From: Thermohalobaculum sp038534135 | Lineage (GTDB): Bacteria; Pseudomonadota; Alphaproteobacteria; Rhodobacterales; Rhodobacteraceae | Length of the DNA stretch: 64,000 nt | NCBI GenBank assembly: GCA_038534135.1 | Contig: JBCAXJ010000010.1 | Span: forward strand, 40,623-104,622 | Reading direction: 5' to 3' | Shown: in pieces, positions 7,967 to 18,226 of the stretch | How positions within the stretch are numbered: position 1 is the first letter of the stretch | Layout: each line of letters starts with the position of its first letter | Program-made: the position numbers and the translations under genes | Notes under the pieces: model-generated | Seen by the model: the letters and a program-made list of their open reading frames with translations, nothing else | The model's database searches: none | Told to the model about the DNA's origin: nothing

Positions 7967-8605
7967 TTACGCGCGCGGATCGTCCGTGCCGTCGGCTTCG
8001 ATGACGGGTGCCGGGCCATCGCCCGCCTCGCCATCTTCGTCGTCGCCGGCCGCACCGCCGACATCGTCGAACAGTTCGGCAATATCGAACTCGGCCTCGG
8101 CCTCTTCCTCGGCGCGGAGTTCCTGGATGGACTTGCCGCTGGCCTGGATTTCGGCCTCTTCAGGCGTCCGGGCGACGTTGATCGTGATATCGACCGACAC
8201 TTCCGGGTGCAGAACAACCTGCATCAAATGCAGGCCAAGCTCCTTGACCGGACGCGCGAGCACGATCTGACGCTTGTCGACCGTGAACCCGCCCTCGGTC
8301 GCGGCCTCGGCCGCATCCCGTGCTGTGACCGATCCGTAAAGCGCACCGGCCTCGGAGGCCGAGCGGATCACGACGAACTGCTGACCGTCGAGCTTGTCGC
8401 CGATAACTTCGGCTTCCTGACGCTGCTCGAGGTTTGTTGCCTCGAGCTGGGCACGCCGGGCTTCAAAGCTTGCGATGTTGGCCTTGGTCGCCCGCAGGGC
8501 CTTGGATTGCGGCAGCAGAAAGTTGCGCGCGTACCCGTCCTTGACGGTTACGACATCGCCCATCTGCCCCAGCTTGGCGACCCGTTCGAGAAGTACAACT
8601 TCCAT
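7967..8605 (-). CDS. rplI: 50S ribosomal protein L9
   Basis: Large-subunit protein binding 23S rRNA near L1. The N-terminal globular domain MEVVLLERVAKLGQMGDVVTVKDGYARNFLLP is diagnostic (quoted in parts: MEVVLLERV, GYARNFLLP), followed by the long connecting helix and the C-terminal domain with LYGSVTARD. At 212 residues it is much longer than the roughly 150 of E. coli because of an acidic C-terminal tail rich in Glu, Asp, Ala and Gly from about residue 165. It is the last gene of the rpsF-rpsR-rplI operon, 11 nt after rpsR, and is followed by a strong terminator. Confidence 0.97.
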   Translation of the reverse strand: MEVVLLERVAKLGQMGDVVTVKDGYARNFLLPQSKALRATKANIASFEARRAQLEATNLEQRQEAEVIGDKLDGQQFVVIRSASEAGALYGSVTARDAAEAATEGGFTVDKRQIVLARPVKELGLHLMQVVLHPEVSVDITINVARTPEEAEIQASGKSIQELRAEEEAEAEFDIAELFDDVGGAAGDDEDGEAGDGPAPVIEADGTDDPRA

Positions 8606-8616
8606 GATGGATCTCC

Positions 8617-8844
8617 TTACTGCACGGCGTAGGGCAGCAGGGCGAGGAACCGCGCACGCTTGATGGCGCGGCTGAGTTCACGCTGCTTTTTGGACGAGAC
8701 GGCGGTGATGCGGCTGGGCACGATCTTGCCACGCTCGGAAATGTAGCGCTGCAGCAGCTTGACGTCCTTGTAGTCGATCGTCGGGGCGTTCTGACCGGAG
8801 AACGGGCAGGACTTGCGGCGGCGGAAAAACGGTTTGCGAGCCAT
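8617..8844 (-). CDS. rpsR: 30S ribosomal protein S18
   Basis: A 75-residue small-subunit protein that sits beside S6 on the platform. The sequence MARKPFFRRRKSCPFSG, then DYKDVKLLQRYISERGKI and SSKKQRELSRAIKRARF, matches the family throughout, at the typical length. It lies between rpsF (6 nt) and rplI (11 nt) in the conserved operon order. Confidence 0.97.
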   Translation of the reverse strand: MARKPFFRRRKSCPFSGQNAPTIDYKDVKLLQRYISERGKIVPSRITAVSSKKQRELSRAIKRARFLALLPYAVQ

Positions 8845-8850
8845 GTCTGA

Positions 8851-9306
8851 TTACTCCTCGCGGCGGGGCGGACGGTCGTCGTCACGACGGGGCGGGCGGT
8901 CATCGCGGTCGCGGCGGGGCGGACGGTCGTCGCGGTCACGGCGGTCGCCACGATCACGGCCACCGCGGCGGTCGTCACGGCTGTTCTTGGCGGTGATGAC
9001 GGCGGACGGGCCTTCCTCGTGCTTTTCGACCTTGACGGTCATGACCCGCATGATGTCCTCGTGGATGCGCATCAGGCGCTCCATCTCATGGACGGCAGGC
9101 GACGGGCTGTCGGATTTCATGAACCCGTAATGACCCTTGCGGTTCTTGTTGATCTTGTAGGACATTGTCCGCAGGCCCCAGTATTCGGTGCCTTCGATCT
9201 TCCCGCCATTGTCGGTCAATACCTGTCCGAAGTGCTCGATCAGCCCTTCGGCTTGCGTGTTCGACAGATCCTGTCGCGCAATGAAAACATGCTCGTAAAG
9301 CGGCAT
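8851..9306 (-). CDS. rpsF: 30S ribosomal protein S6 with long charged tail
   Basis: Binds 16S rRNA together with S18. The first 95 residues form the S6 fold (MPLYEHVFIARQDLS, RTMSYKINKNRKGHYG). ATG 9306 is used because AGGTGAG lies directly upstream; an in-frame GTG two codons earlier sits within that site. From about residue 110 there is a low-complexity tail of Arg, Asp and Pro built from RDDRPPRR-like units, which accounts for the 151-residue length. It is the first gene of the operon; the roughly 150 nt upstream contain no gene and presumably hold the promoter. Confidence 0.96.
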   Translation of the reverse strand: MPLYEHVFIARQDLSNTQAEGLIEHFGQVLTDNGGKIEGTEYWGLRTMSYKINKNRKGHYGFMKSDSPSPAVHEMERLMRIHEDIMRVMTVKVEKHEEGPSAVITAKNSRDDRRGGRDRGDRRDRDDRPPRRDRDDRPPRRDDDRPPRREE

Positions 9307-9460
9307 GCTCACCTCATATGTCAGGCGTGCTTCAAAATACGGGGGTCAAGCTCCCGATACCCGTATACGAGAGGCAACGCGGTCAAGTGCTCTCGGGAGA
9401 GAGGCGCCTATACGCAGAACGGGGTCGGAAGGCAAGGGAAATCGCTGGGCTGCGCGGGCA

Positions 9461-11113
<1,653 letters not shown>

Positions 11114-11185
11114 GGGGAAGGTCTCGCGTAGATCGGGCTTTGCGCCAACGTCTCATCTTAGCCCGCCCGGAGCAACGCCCACGTA

Positions 11186-11641
11186 TCAGATCAACAAGCC
11201 ATAGGCGCCTTCGTGCTTGAGCAACGCGATTTTCGTTTCAACACCGCCGGGGGCCGAGAACCCGCCCAACCCGCTGGCACCAACCACACGGTGACACGGA
11301 ATGATCACCGGGATCGAGTTCCGCCCGCAGGCGTTTCCGACCGGTTGAGGCATCGAGCCCAGGTCGCGGGCGATCTCGCCGTATTCGCGGGTCTGGCCGA
11401 ACGGGATCGCAAGCATCGCGTCGCACACGCTTTGCTGAAACGCATCGCCATCAGGTTTCAGGGGCAGGTTAAACTCACTGAGTTCGTTGCGGAAATAGGC
11501 CTTAAGTTGACGCTCGGCCTCACGCAGAGCGGGCGTGTCGTCGTGATGCTCGGCCTTGGACCAGGAGACTGCCGTCACGTGATCTTTATCTTCGCGCACC
11601 ACAAGGCGCCCGAGCGGCGTGTCGACAGATCGCTGAAACAC
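11186..11641 (-). CDS. ogt: Methylated-DNA--[protein]-cysteine S-methyltransferase
   Basis: Suicide repair enzyme that takes alkyl groups from O6-alkylguanine. The 151 residues contain the active site IPCHRVVG (Cys116), the helix-turn-helix with GQTREYGEIARDLG, and VGNACGRNSIPVIIP; the length is typical of Ogt without an Ada regulatory domain. The start is GTG 11641, which directly abuts the TAG stop of a short upstream gene, so translation is probably coupled to it. Confidence 0.93.
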   Translation of the reverse strand: MFQRSVDTPLGRLVVREDKDHVTAVSWSKAEHHDDTPALREAERQLKAYFRNELSEFNLPLKPDGDAFQQSVCDAMLAIPFGQTREYGEIARDLGSMPQPVGNACGRNSIPVIIPCHRVVGASGLGGFSAPGGVETKIALLKHEGAYGLLI

Positions 11642-11803
11642 CTAACTGCCGGAGTAGGATACCGGCCGGCCCTCGAGAATGATCTGAACGCCTGGCGCAA
11701 TCACGGTGAAATCGCCAAAAAGCGCGTGTTCTGTAAACTCGGATACACTGCCGCTCGCGGTCTCACCGCCAGCGCTCTCACCTTCGTCAAAGTTGTCGCT
11801 CAC
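11642..11803 (-). CDS. Uncharacterised 53-aa protein coupled to ogt
   Basis: A short frame starting at GTG 11803 with GGGAG 6 nt upstream; it reads SDNFDEGESAGG, then SEFTEHALFGDFTV and ends VSYSGS. It finishes at TAG exactly before the GTG of ogt with no gap. The strong ribosome site, high-GC codon use and abutment with ogt support a real gene, although it is below usual size cut-offs. It is acidic at the N-terminus with no signal or membrane helix. I do not recognise the family. The 218 nt upstream, to the divergent SDR gene, show no other gene. Confidence 0.55.
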   Translation of the reverse strand: MSDNFDEGESAGGETASGSVSEFTEHALFGDFTVIAPGVQIILEGRPVSYSGS

Positions 11804-12021
11804 TTTGAACTCCCACGTCTACCCCAGCTATATACAGTACCCTATGCAACAGGGATCACTCAACCACAGATTTTCCCTAAATTTCAAGCAGATACTTCAC
11901 CTCTGTAAGAGATATATCTCGCACTCGCACACTTGACGGGCGCATCGTTCGTTTTGAAAAGGGCGGGAAAGAATCAGAACCGGGACCGCGGTACGGGCCC
12001 ACACCGCTGGAGAAGCTTGAT

Positions 12022-12789
12022 ATGCTGGCACTGCCGAAGACACCCTCGTTCCGGTTGGAGGGTCGCAAAGCGCTGGTGACCGGCGCGTCCTCGGGCATCG
12101 GCCTGGCCTGTGCTGCGGCGATTGCCGACGCTGGTGCCCACACCGTTCTGGCGGCACGGCGGAAACCAGCGTTGGAGACTGCGGTCGAGGCGATCCGCGA
12201 CGCGGGTGGCACAGCGGACGTGGCTGTGTTGGATGTGGCGGATCTGGAGGCCGTTGACAGCGTTCTGGCAGAGCACGGGCCGTTCGACATCCTTGTCAAT
12301 TCTGCCGGGCTGGCGAAGCACACGCCGACGATGGAGTCGGTGCCAGAGGATTTCGATCTGGTTTCGGACCTGAACTTCAAGGGCGCCTATTTTCTGACCC
12401 AGAAGGTCGCGAAAGGGTTGATCGATGCCGGGAAGCCGGGCTCGCTGATCAACATCTCGAGCCAGATGGGCCATGTCGGCGGGCAAGAACGCGCGATCTA
12501 TTGTGGCACCAAGCACGCGGTCGAGGGGTTCACCAAGGCGATGTCGATCGAGTTCGGCCCACACGGCATCCGCGTCAACACGGTCGGGCCGACCTTCATC
12601 AAGACGCCGCTGACCGAGCCGACCTTTGCCCGTCCAGAGCTGAAGGCCTGGGTCGAGGAGAAGATCAAGCTCGGCCGGATCGGGGAGGTTGAAGACATCA
12701 TGGGCGTCGTGGTGTTCTTGGCCTCGGACGCCGCCGCGCTCATCACCGGAACGCACATCATTGTCGATGGCGGCTGGACGGCGGATTGA
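12022..12789 (+). CDS. Short-chain dehydrogenase/reductase
   Basis: A 255-residue classical SDR: TGASSGIGLA at residues about 20-29, LDVAD acidic loop, NSAG at about 95, Ser in NISSQMG, YCGTK catalytic Tyr/Lys at about 160, then VNTVGPTFIKTPL and a C-terminal VDGGW. It resembles 3-oxoacyl-ACP reductase or sugar dehydrogenase-type SDRs such as glucose or gluconate dehydrogenases, but the substrate is not clear. It is followed after 5 nt by a small gene on the same strand. Confidence 0.87.
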   Translation: MLALPKTPSFRLEGRKALVTGASSGIGLACAAAIADAGAHTVLAARRKPALETAVEAIRDAGGTADVAVLDVADLEAVDSVLAEHGPFDILVNSAGLAKHTPTMESVPEDFDLVSDLNFKGAYFLTQKVAKGLIDAGKPGSLINISSQMGHVGGQERAIYCGTKHAVEGFTKAMSIEFGPHGIRVNTVGPTFIKTPLTEPTFARPELKAWVEEKIKLGRIGEVEDIMGVVVFLASDAAALITGTHIIVDGGWTAD

Positions 12790-12794
12790 ACTGA

Positions 12795-13205
12795 ATGTCC
12801 GAAGATCTAACCCCAAACTTCGGATCCTCAGACGCCGCTTATCGGTGGTTGATTGATCAACTCGCGGACTTCGCGCGCGTCGATGACGCGGCAGATCGAA
12901 TCCGGAAGAACGGCCATCTCGAACGATTGAACGATCAAGATCTCCCGCTTGAACCAGAAGAAGCGCGGCGGAAGGAGTTCATGCTCTCGCTGAATGCTGA
13001 TCAGCGCGAAGCTATCGTCTCTGTGCTATCGGTTTGCCGTCAAGAAGTTGCGCATTCTGTTGCAACCTTCCTGGATGAACGCATGACGCTTAATGAGATG
13101 CAGGTCTCTATTAATGGCGTTGAGCTTGGTGAGAGTCCGTATGTCAGCTATCATTTCGATCTGATTTGTCGGCTTGAAGGCGACGAATGGCCCGATCAAG
13201 GTTGA
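12795..13205 (+). CDS. Uncharacterised 136-aa protein
   Basis: An acidic, soluble protein of 136 residues following the SDR gene by 5 nt. It is mostly helical in appearance (AYRWLIDQLADFARVDDAAD at the start, then LSLNADQREAIVSVL in the middle) and ends with a beta-like segment SPYVSYHFDLICRLEGDEW. Base composition is somewhat lower in GC than its neighbours, with more A/T-ending codons, which may indicate later acquisition. No catalytic motif, signal or membrane helix is visible. It converges on the DDAH gene with a 6-nt gap. Confidence 0.7.
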   Translation: MSEDLTPNFGSSDAAYRWLIDQLADFARVDDAADRIRKNGHLERLNDQDLPLEPEEARRKEFMLSLNADQREAIVSVLSVCRQEVAHSVATFLDERMTLNEMQVSINGVELGESPYVSYHFDLICRLEGDEWPDQG

Positions 13206-13211
13206 GAAAAT

Positions 13212-14000
13212 TTACGTTGGCGTAAACCTGAGCGACAGGCAGGACATGCCGCCATCGAGCTTGGCGGCTTCGGAGTTGCCGATTTCCCGGACGGTGTAGC
13301 CCGCGTCGGCCAGCCGGTCCCGCGTCCGCGGGAAGCCCGCCGGGAACAGCACGAGGTCGTTGAAGCGGATCGCATTGGCGCAGGCCTCTTCGCCCTCGGC
13401 GGTGTGGATCACGCGGTAATCTTTAAAGCAGCCAGAGGCATCCAGGCGCGGGGTCGCAAGGATCGTTTCGTGATCCATAAGCGAACAATCGGTCTTGAAG
13501 TGCAAAACGCCCAGCGGGGTTTCGACCTCGCGCACTTCATGGCCAAACGCCTCTGTCAGGCGGGTCAGTTCAGCCACCCCGTCGGAGTCCGTGCGTGCCG
13601 ATCGCCCGACGAGTATCTCGTGACCGGTGACCAAGATATCACCGCCTTCGATGAACCCGTTCGAGATGGTCAATACAGTGCTGTAAAGGTCGTCTAGACA
13701 AGGTTTCATAGCTGCAGCCTCGCCCAGCCGTGATGGTGCGCCCGGGCGCATGATGATCGCGCATTCCGGCAGGCAGAGCGCTGCATCCTCGACGAAGCAT
13801 GAATCCGGGAACGCCTCCAACGCCGGAAGCACGGTGACCTCGGCCCCGGTCTCGCGCAGTGCGGCGACATAATCGGCAAGATCCTGCCGGAACCGGGCAA
13901 GATCCGGCGCGCCGGTATCGACCGCGCGCAATCCACCAGTGGCACTGTCGGCGATCTCGCGCACAACCGCATGGGTAAACCGATATGACCGCTCGCTCAT
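13212..14000 (-). CDS. Dimethylarginine dimethylaminohydrolase-like amidinohydrolase
   Basis: Hydrolyses N-omega-methylated arginines to citrulline and methylamines; the same fold includes arginine deiminase. The 262-residue protein from ATG 14000 (GGAACG upstream) shows the DDAH signature set: PDSCFVEDAAL with the substrate-binding acids, GGDILV, HFKTDCSL with the catalytic His, and the nucleophile Cys close to the C-terminus in LDGGMSCLSLRF. It is transcribed divergently from the polyamine transporter genes, sharing about 128 nt of upstream sequence, which fits a common theme of guanidino/amine nitrogen use. Confidence 0.88.
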   Translation of the reverse strand: MSERSYRFTHAVVREIADSATGGLRAVDTGAPDLARFRQDLADYVAALRETGAEVTVLPALEAFPDSCFVEDAALCLPECAIIMRPGAPSRLGEAAAMKPCLDDLYSTVLTISNGFIEGGDILVTGHEILVGRSARTDSDGVAELTRLTEAFGHEVREVETPLGVLHFKTDCSLMDHETILATPRLDASGCFKDYRVIHTAEGEEACANAIRFNDLVLFPAGFPRTRDRLADAGYTVREIGNSEAAKLDGGMSCLSLRFTPT

Positions 14001-14128
14001 GTTTCGTTCCACTGTGACCGTGCTTCACCATGCATTTCCTTGAAAATCACCCGCAGCGCAAGAACATGGGCTCAGACCCGAATCATCGAGGTGCGCACAA
14101 CCAAGCGTACCCGGACAGCGAGGACAAC

Positions 14129-15211
14129 ATGATGAAGACACTGATGACCGCCACGGCGGCGATGCTGCTTGCGACCACGGCCAGCGCCCAGACGCTGAAT
14201 GTCTACAACTGGTCGGACTATATTGCCGAGGACACGGTTCAGAAATTCACCGAGGCAACCGGGATCGAGGTTGTCTACGACGTCTACGACTCCAACGAAG
14301 TGCTCGAAGCCAAGCTGCTTGCCGGTGGATCGGGTTACGACATCGTGGTGCCGACCTCGGACTTCCTGCAACGCCAGATCGAAGCCGGTATCTACATGCC
14401 GCTGGACAAATCCAAGCTGCCGAACCTCGCCAACATGGATCCCGTTTTGATGGCGGGTGCGGCTGGATACGATCCGGACAACGAACACGCCGTGATCTAC
14501 ATGTGGGGCACGACCGGCATCGGCTATAACACCAAGATGATCGCCGAGCGGTTGGGCGATGACTACGAAGTCGATTCCTGGGATCTGATCTTCGATCCAG
14601 ATACGGTTGCAAAGCTGGCCGATTGCGGGGTCTCGCTGCTGGACGCGCCGACCGAGGTCATTCCCGCGGCGTCAAACTATATCGGGCAGGACCCGAACAC
14701 CGAGGACAAGGCTGAGTTGCAAGCGGCCGCGGATCAGCTGAAGAAAGTACGTCCGCACGTTCGCTACTTCCATTCGTCCCAGTACATCAACGACTTGGCG
14801 AACGGTGACACTTGCGTCGCGATGGGCTGGTCGGGCGACATCTTCCAGGCGCGTGACCGCGCGGCAGAGGCCGATAATGGCGTCGAGATCAGCTATGTCA
14901 TTCCCAGGGAAGGGGCCCTGCAGTGGTTCGACATGATGGCGATCCCCGCCGATGCGCCGAACCCGGACGCGGCCCACAAGTTCATCAACTTCATCATGGA
15001 GGGCCAGATCACGGCGGATATCACGAACTACGTCTGGTATGCGTCGGCCAACACGGCGGCGATGGACCTGATCGATGCCGAGATCACCTCGGACCCGGGC
15101 GTGTTCCCGCCGGACGCCGTCAAGGCGAAGATGTGGCCGAACGAGGTCAAACCACCAAAGGTCGATCGCTGGGTCACGCGCCACTGGACCGAGGTGAAGA
15201 CCGGGCAGTAG
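14129..15211 (+). CDS. potF: Polyamine ABC transporter periplasmic binding protein (PotF-like)
   Basis: Binds putrescine or a related polyamine in the periplasm and delivers it to PotHI. The start is ATG 14129 with AGGA upstream (ATGATG, so 14132 is possible). The signal peptide covers residues 1-21 (LLATTASAQ). The mature protein begins LNVYNWSDYI, the hallmark of PotD/PotF proteins, with LLAGGSGYDIVVPTSDFL and VAMGWSGDIFQA as later landmarks; 360 residues is the usual length. It is the first gene of potF-potG-potH-potI on the plus strand. Confidence 0.94.
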   Translation: MMKTLMTATAAMLLATTASAQTLNVYNWSDYIAEDTVQKFTEATGIEVVYDVYDSNEVLEAKLLAGGSGYDIVVPTSDFLQRQIEAGIYMPLDKSKLPNLANMDPVLMAGAAGYDPDNEHAVIYMWGTTGIGYNTKMIAERLGDDYEVDSWDLIFDPDTVAKLADCGVSLLDAPTEVIPAASNYIGQDPNTEDKAELQAAADQLKKVRPHVRYFHSSQYINDLANGDTCVAMGWSGDIFQARDRAAEADNGVEISYVIPREGALQWFDMMAIPADAPNPDAAHKFINFIMEGQITADITNYVWYASANTAAMDLIDAEITSDPGVFPPDAVKAKMWPNEVKPPKVDRWVTRHWTEVKTGQ

Positions 15212-15245
15212 GGCGCGCGGGCGGGTCCGATCCGTCCCTTTCGCC

Positions 15246-16379
15246 ATGTCGGATGCCCCCATAGCCGCAGATGTGAAGCCCTGGCGTACGGGTGCCGAGG
15301 AGCCGTTCATCCGTGTCAGGTCCGTCACCAAGTCCTTCGGTTCGGTGACGGCGGTCAACAGCGTCTCGATGGACATCTACAAGGGGGAGCTGTTCTGCCT
15401 GCTGGGCGGATCGGGCTGCGGGAAGACGACTCTGCTGCGGATGCTGGCAGGGTTCGAGACGCCGACGTCCGGACAGATCGAGATCGACGGGCAGGATGTC
15501 GCCGGGGTCGCGCCGCATGACCGGCCGACAAACATGATGTTCCAGTCCTACGCTCTGTTCCCGCATATGAGTGTCGCGCGAAACATCGGCTACGGGCTGC
15601 GTCGGGATGGCGTCGCCAAGGACGAAACCGCGCGCCGCGTGAACGACATGCTGGATCTGGTCAAGCTGGGCGGGTTCGGCGACCGCAAACCGAACCAGCT
15701 GTCCGGCGGTCAGCGACAGCGTGTGGCCTTGGCTCGTGCGCTGATCAAGCGCCCCAAGCTCTTGCTGCTGGACGAACCTTTGGGAGCGCTGGACAAGAAA
15801 CTGCGTGAGGAAACACAGTTCGAGCTTGTGAATATCCAGGAAAGCCTTGGCGTCACGTTCATTGTCGTCACTCACGATCAGGAAGAGGCCATGACGCTGT
15901 CGACCCGGATCGGCATCATGAACGAGGGCCGGATCGAACAGACCGGTGAGCCGCACGAGATCTACGAGTTTCCGCAGAACCGCTTCGTCGCGGACTTCAT
16001 CGGCTCGGTGAATATGGTCGAGGGCGTCGTGGCCGAGGACGAACCCGATCACATCATCATACGCTCAGACCAGATGGGTGGACTGATCCACGTGCCGCAC
16101 GGGGTGGCGTGTTCGCCCAATCAGACGCTCTGGTATGCGTTGCGCCCCGAGAAGCTCGAGATTACACGCGAGCAGACACAAGGTGAGAACTCGGTGCCCG
16201 GCGTCGTCGAGGACATCGCCTATATGGGCAATCAGTCGATCTACCGCGTTCGGCTGGAGTCCGGCATGATCCTGCGCGTCGCACAGACCAACCGGGAGCG
16301 CGGCGAGCAAGGGATCTCGTGGGACGAACAGGTCCACGTGAGCTGGGCACCCGGCGCAGGCGTGGTGCTGACATCGTGA
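15246..16379 (+). CDS. potG: Polyamine ABC transporter ATPase (PotG-like)
   Basis: Energises polyamine uptake. The 377 residues comprise an ABC domain with Walker A GGSGCGKTT at about 58, Q-loop FQSYALFPHM, signature LSGGQRQRVALARAL and Walker B LLLLDEPLGALDKKLRE, followed by a C-terminal TOBE-type regulatory domain (about 270-377). It lies 34 nt after potF. No convincing ribosome site is seen before ATG 15246. The subunit order binding protein, ATPase, permease, permease matches potFGHI rather than potABCD. Confidence 0.95.
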   Translation: MSDAPIAADVKPWRTGAEEPFIRVRSVTKSFGSVTAVNSVSMDIYKGELFCLLGGSGCGKTTLLRMLAGFETPTSGQIEIDGQDVAGVAPHDRPTNMMFQSYALFPHMSVARNIGYGLRRDGVAKDETARRVNDMLDLVKLGGFGDRKPNQLSGGQRQRVALARALIKRPKLLLLDEPLGALDKKLREETQFELVNIQESLGVTFIVVTHDQEEAMTLSTRIGIMNEGRIEQTGEPHEIYEFPQNRFVADFIGSVNMVEGVVAEDEPDHIIIRSDQMGGLIHVPHGVACSPNQTLWYALRPEKLEITREQTQGENSVPGVVEDIAYMGNQSIYRVRLESGMILRVAQTNRERGEQGISWDEQVHVSWAPGAGVVLTS

Positions 16380-16396
16380 CCCTGCACTTAACAGGC

Positions 16397-16415
16397 GGTG
16401 GGCGAGGCGCCCACC
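16397..16415. repeat. Intergenic GGTGGGC hairpin (REP-like)
   Basis: A perfect 7-bp inverted repeat, GGTGGGC-GAGGC-GCCCACC, followed by CTACG, in the gap between potG and potH. Similar GTGGGC/CTACG hairpins are, as I recall, scattered between genes in many Rhodobacterales. Its position inside the operon could tune expression between ATPase and permeases, but it has no T-tract and is not a classic terminator. Confidence 0.6.
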
Positions 16416-16458
16416 CTACGCAGGTTTATGGATCCCGCCATACAAGGGTGTTGGGACC

Positions 16459-17352
16459 GTGAAGGGCTGGCTGGCGCGGAACGGTCGGACCCTGGTCATC
16501 GCCGTCCCGATGATCTGGCTGCTGATCTTCTTCCTCGCGCCGTTTCTGGTCGTCTTCAAGATCTCATTCGCGGAGCTCGCGCGCGCCCGACCGCCCTACA
16601 CACCCTTGTTCAGCTGGGAAGACGAGCGGCTGATCATCGAGCTGAGCTTCTACAACTACCTGTTTTTGCTGGAAGATTCACTCTACATCCTGGCCTATCT
16701 GTCGTCGATCAAGATCGCCGCGATCTCGACGGTGTTCGCACTTCTGATCGGCTATCCGATGGCCTATGTGATCGCCCGCGCCCGCGAGCCCTGGCAAAGC
16801 GTGCTGCTGATGCTGGTGATCCTGCCGTTCTGGACGTCCTTTCTTTTGCGGGTTTACGCGTGGATCGGATTGCTCAAGGGCAACGGCACGCTGAACGCGC
16901 TGCTTCAGACGCTGGGGATCATCGATCAGCCGCTTTTGATCCTGCAGACCGATGTCGCGGTCTATATCGGCATCGTCTACACGTATCTGCCGTTCATGAT
17001 CCTGCCGCTCTACGCCAACCTGTCGAAGCTGGATCTCTCGTTGCTCGAGGCGGCCTCGGATCTGGGTGCGAAACCCTGGATCTCGTTCCTGACGGTGACG
17101 CTGCCGCTGTCACTGCCCGGGATCATCGCGGGGTGCATGCTGGTCTTCATCCCGGCGATTGGCGAGTTCGTGATCCCGGCTCTGCTGGGCGGACCGGACA
17201 CGCTGATGATCGGCAAGGTGTTGTGGACCGAATTCTTCTCGAACCGCGACTGGCCAGTCGCCTCGGCTGTCGCGATCGCGATGCTGATCGTCATCGTGGC
17301 ACCGGTGATGTGGTTGCGCAGGCTTGAGGCCCGGCAGGGAGGCGACGGATGA
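16459..17352 (+). CDS. potH: Polyamine ABC transporter permease (PotH-like)
   Basis: Inner-membrane subunit of 297 residues with six predicted helices (first at about 10-35, MIWLLIFFLAPFLVV). The EAA loop that docks on the ATPase reads EAASDLGAKPWISFLTVTLPLSLPGII at about 197-223. The start is a GTG at 16459 after GGGA. It overlaps potI by 4 nt, so the two permeases are translated together. Confidence 0.94.
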   Translation: MKGWLARNGRTLVIAVPMIWLLIFFLAPFLVVFKISFAELARARPPYTPLFSWEDERLIIELSFYNYLFLLEDSLYILAYLSSIKIAAISTVFALLIGYPMAYVIARAREPWQSVLLMLVILPFWTSFLLRVYAWIGLLKGNGTLNALLQTLGIIDQPLLILQTDVAVYIGIVYTYLPFMILPLYANLSKLDLSLLEAASDLGAKPWISFLTVTLPLSLPGIIAGCMLVFIPAIGEFVIPALLGGPDTLMIGKVLWTEFFSNRDWPVASAVAIAMLIVIVAPVMWLRRLEARQGGDG

Positions 17353-18158
17353 GCCGCCTGCCCCTATCCGTTAAGATCCTGGGCGGGCTGGGGTTCCTGT
17401 TCCTCTACATCCCGATCCTGTCGCTGATCATCTACAGCTTCAACGAGTCAAAGCTTGTGACAGTCTGGGGTGGTTTCTCGACGAAGTGGTATGGCGAGCT
17501 GTTCCGCGATCCGCAGATCCTGGGGGCGGCGTGGATCAGCCTGAAGATTGCGCTGGTCTCGGCGACGCTGGCTCTGGTTATGGGGACGCTGGCGGCGCTG
17601 GTGATGGTGCGCTACGCGCGCTTCCGGGGACGCGGCCTGTTCAGCGGGATGATCACGGCGCCTCTGGTGATGCCCGAGGTGATTACGGGGTTGTCGCTGC
17701 TGCTGCTCTTCGTGGCATTGCAGAACGCGGTCGGCTGGCCTGCGGGACGCGGGTTCACAACCATCGTCATCGCGCACACAACCTTCGGCATGGCCTTTGT
17801 CGCCGTGGTCGTGCAGTCGCGACTGGCGGACATTGACAGATCGATCGAAGAGGCCGCGTCCGATCTGGGCGCTCGCCCGGTTCGGGTGTTCTTCGACGTC
17901 ACCCTGCCCTCGATCGCACCGGCCCTGGTGTCGGCCTGGCTGTTGGCGTTCACGCTGTCGCTGGACGATCTGGTGATCGCGAGCTTTGTCTCCGGCCCCG
18001 GATCGTCGACACTGCCGATGGTCGTGTTCTCGAAGGTTCGTTTGGGCGTGTCACCGGACGTCAACGCGTTGGCGACCTTGATGATCCTGGCCGTCGGGAT
18101 CGGCATCGCGATTGCGACGTTTGCACTGACCCGAAAACCGCGCCAAAGCGCGTCGTGA
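17349..18158 (+). CDS. potI: Polyamine ABC transporter permease (PotI-like)
   Basis: Second permease, 269 residues with six helices, beginning LSVKILGGLGFLFLYIPILSLI and containing FNESK shortly after the first helix as in PotI/PotC. The EAA loop is EEAASDLGARPVRVFFDVTLPSIAPAL. It heterodimerises with PotH. It is the last gene of the transporter operon, with 68 nt before the next gene. Confidence 0.94.
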   Translation: MSRLPLSVKILGGLGFLFLYIPILSLIIYSFNESKLVTVWGGFSTKWYGELFRDPQILGAAWISLKIALVSATLALVMGTLAALVMVRYARFRGRGLFSGMITAPLVMPEVITGLSLLLLFVALQNAVGWPAGRGFTTIVIAHTTFGMAFVAVVVQSRLADIDRSIEEAASDLGARPVRVFFDVTLPSIAPALVSAWLLAFTLSLDDLVIASFVSGPGSSTLPMVVFSKVRLGVSPDVNALATLMILAVGIGIAIATFALTRKPRQSAS

Positions 18159-18226
18159 CGCAGTTCCAAAGCCCCGTGCAGGACCGTATATGAGCACCAG
18201 ACCACCGCCACAGGACGAGGACCAAC

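Noticed and set aside
9307..9460. Promoter of the rpsF operon
   Set aside because: TTGACC occurs twice on the minus strand, but neither has a -10 element at proper spacing, so no specific promoter is called.
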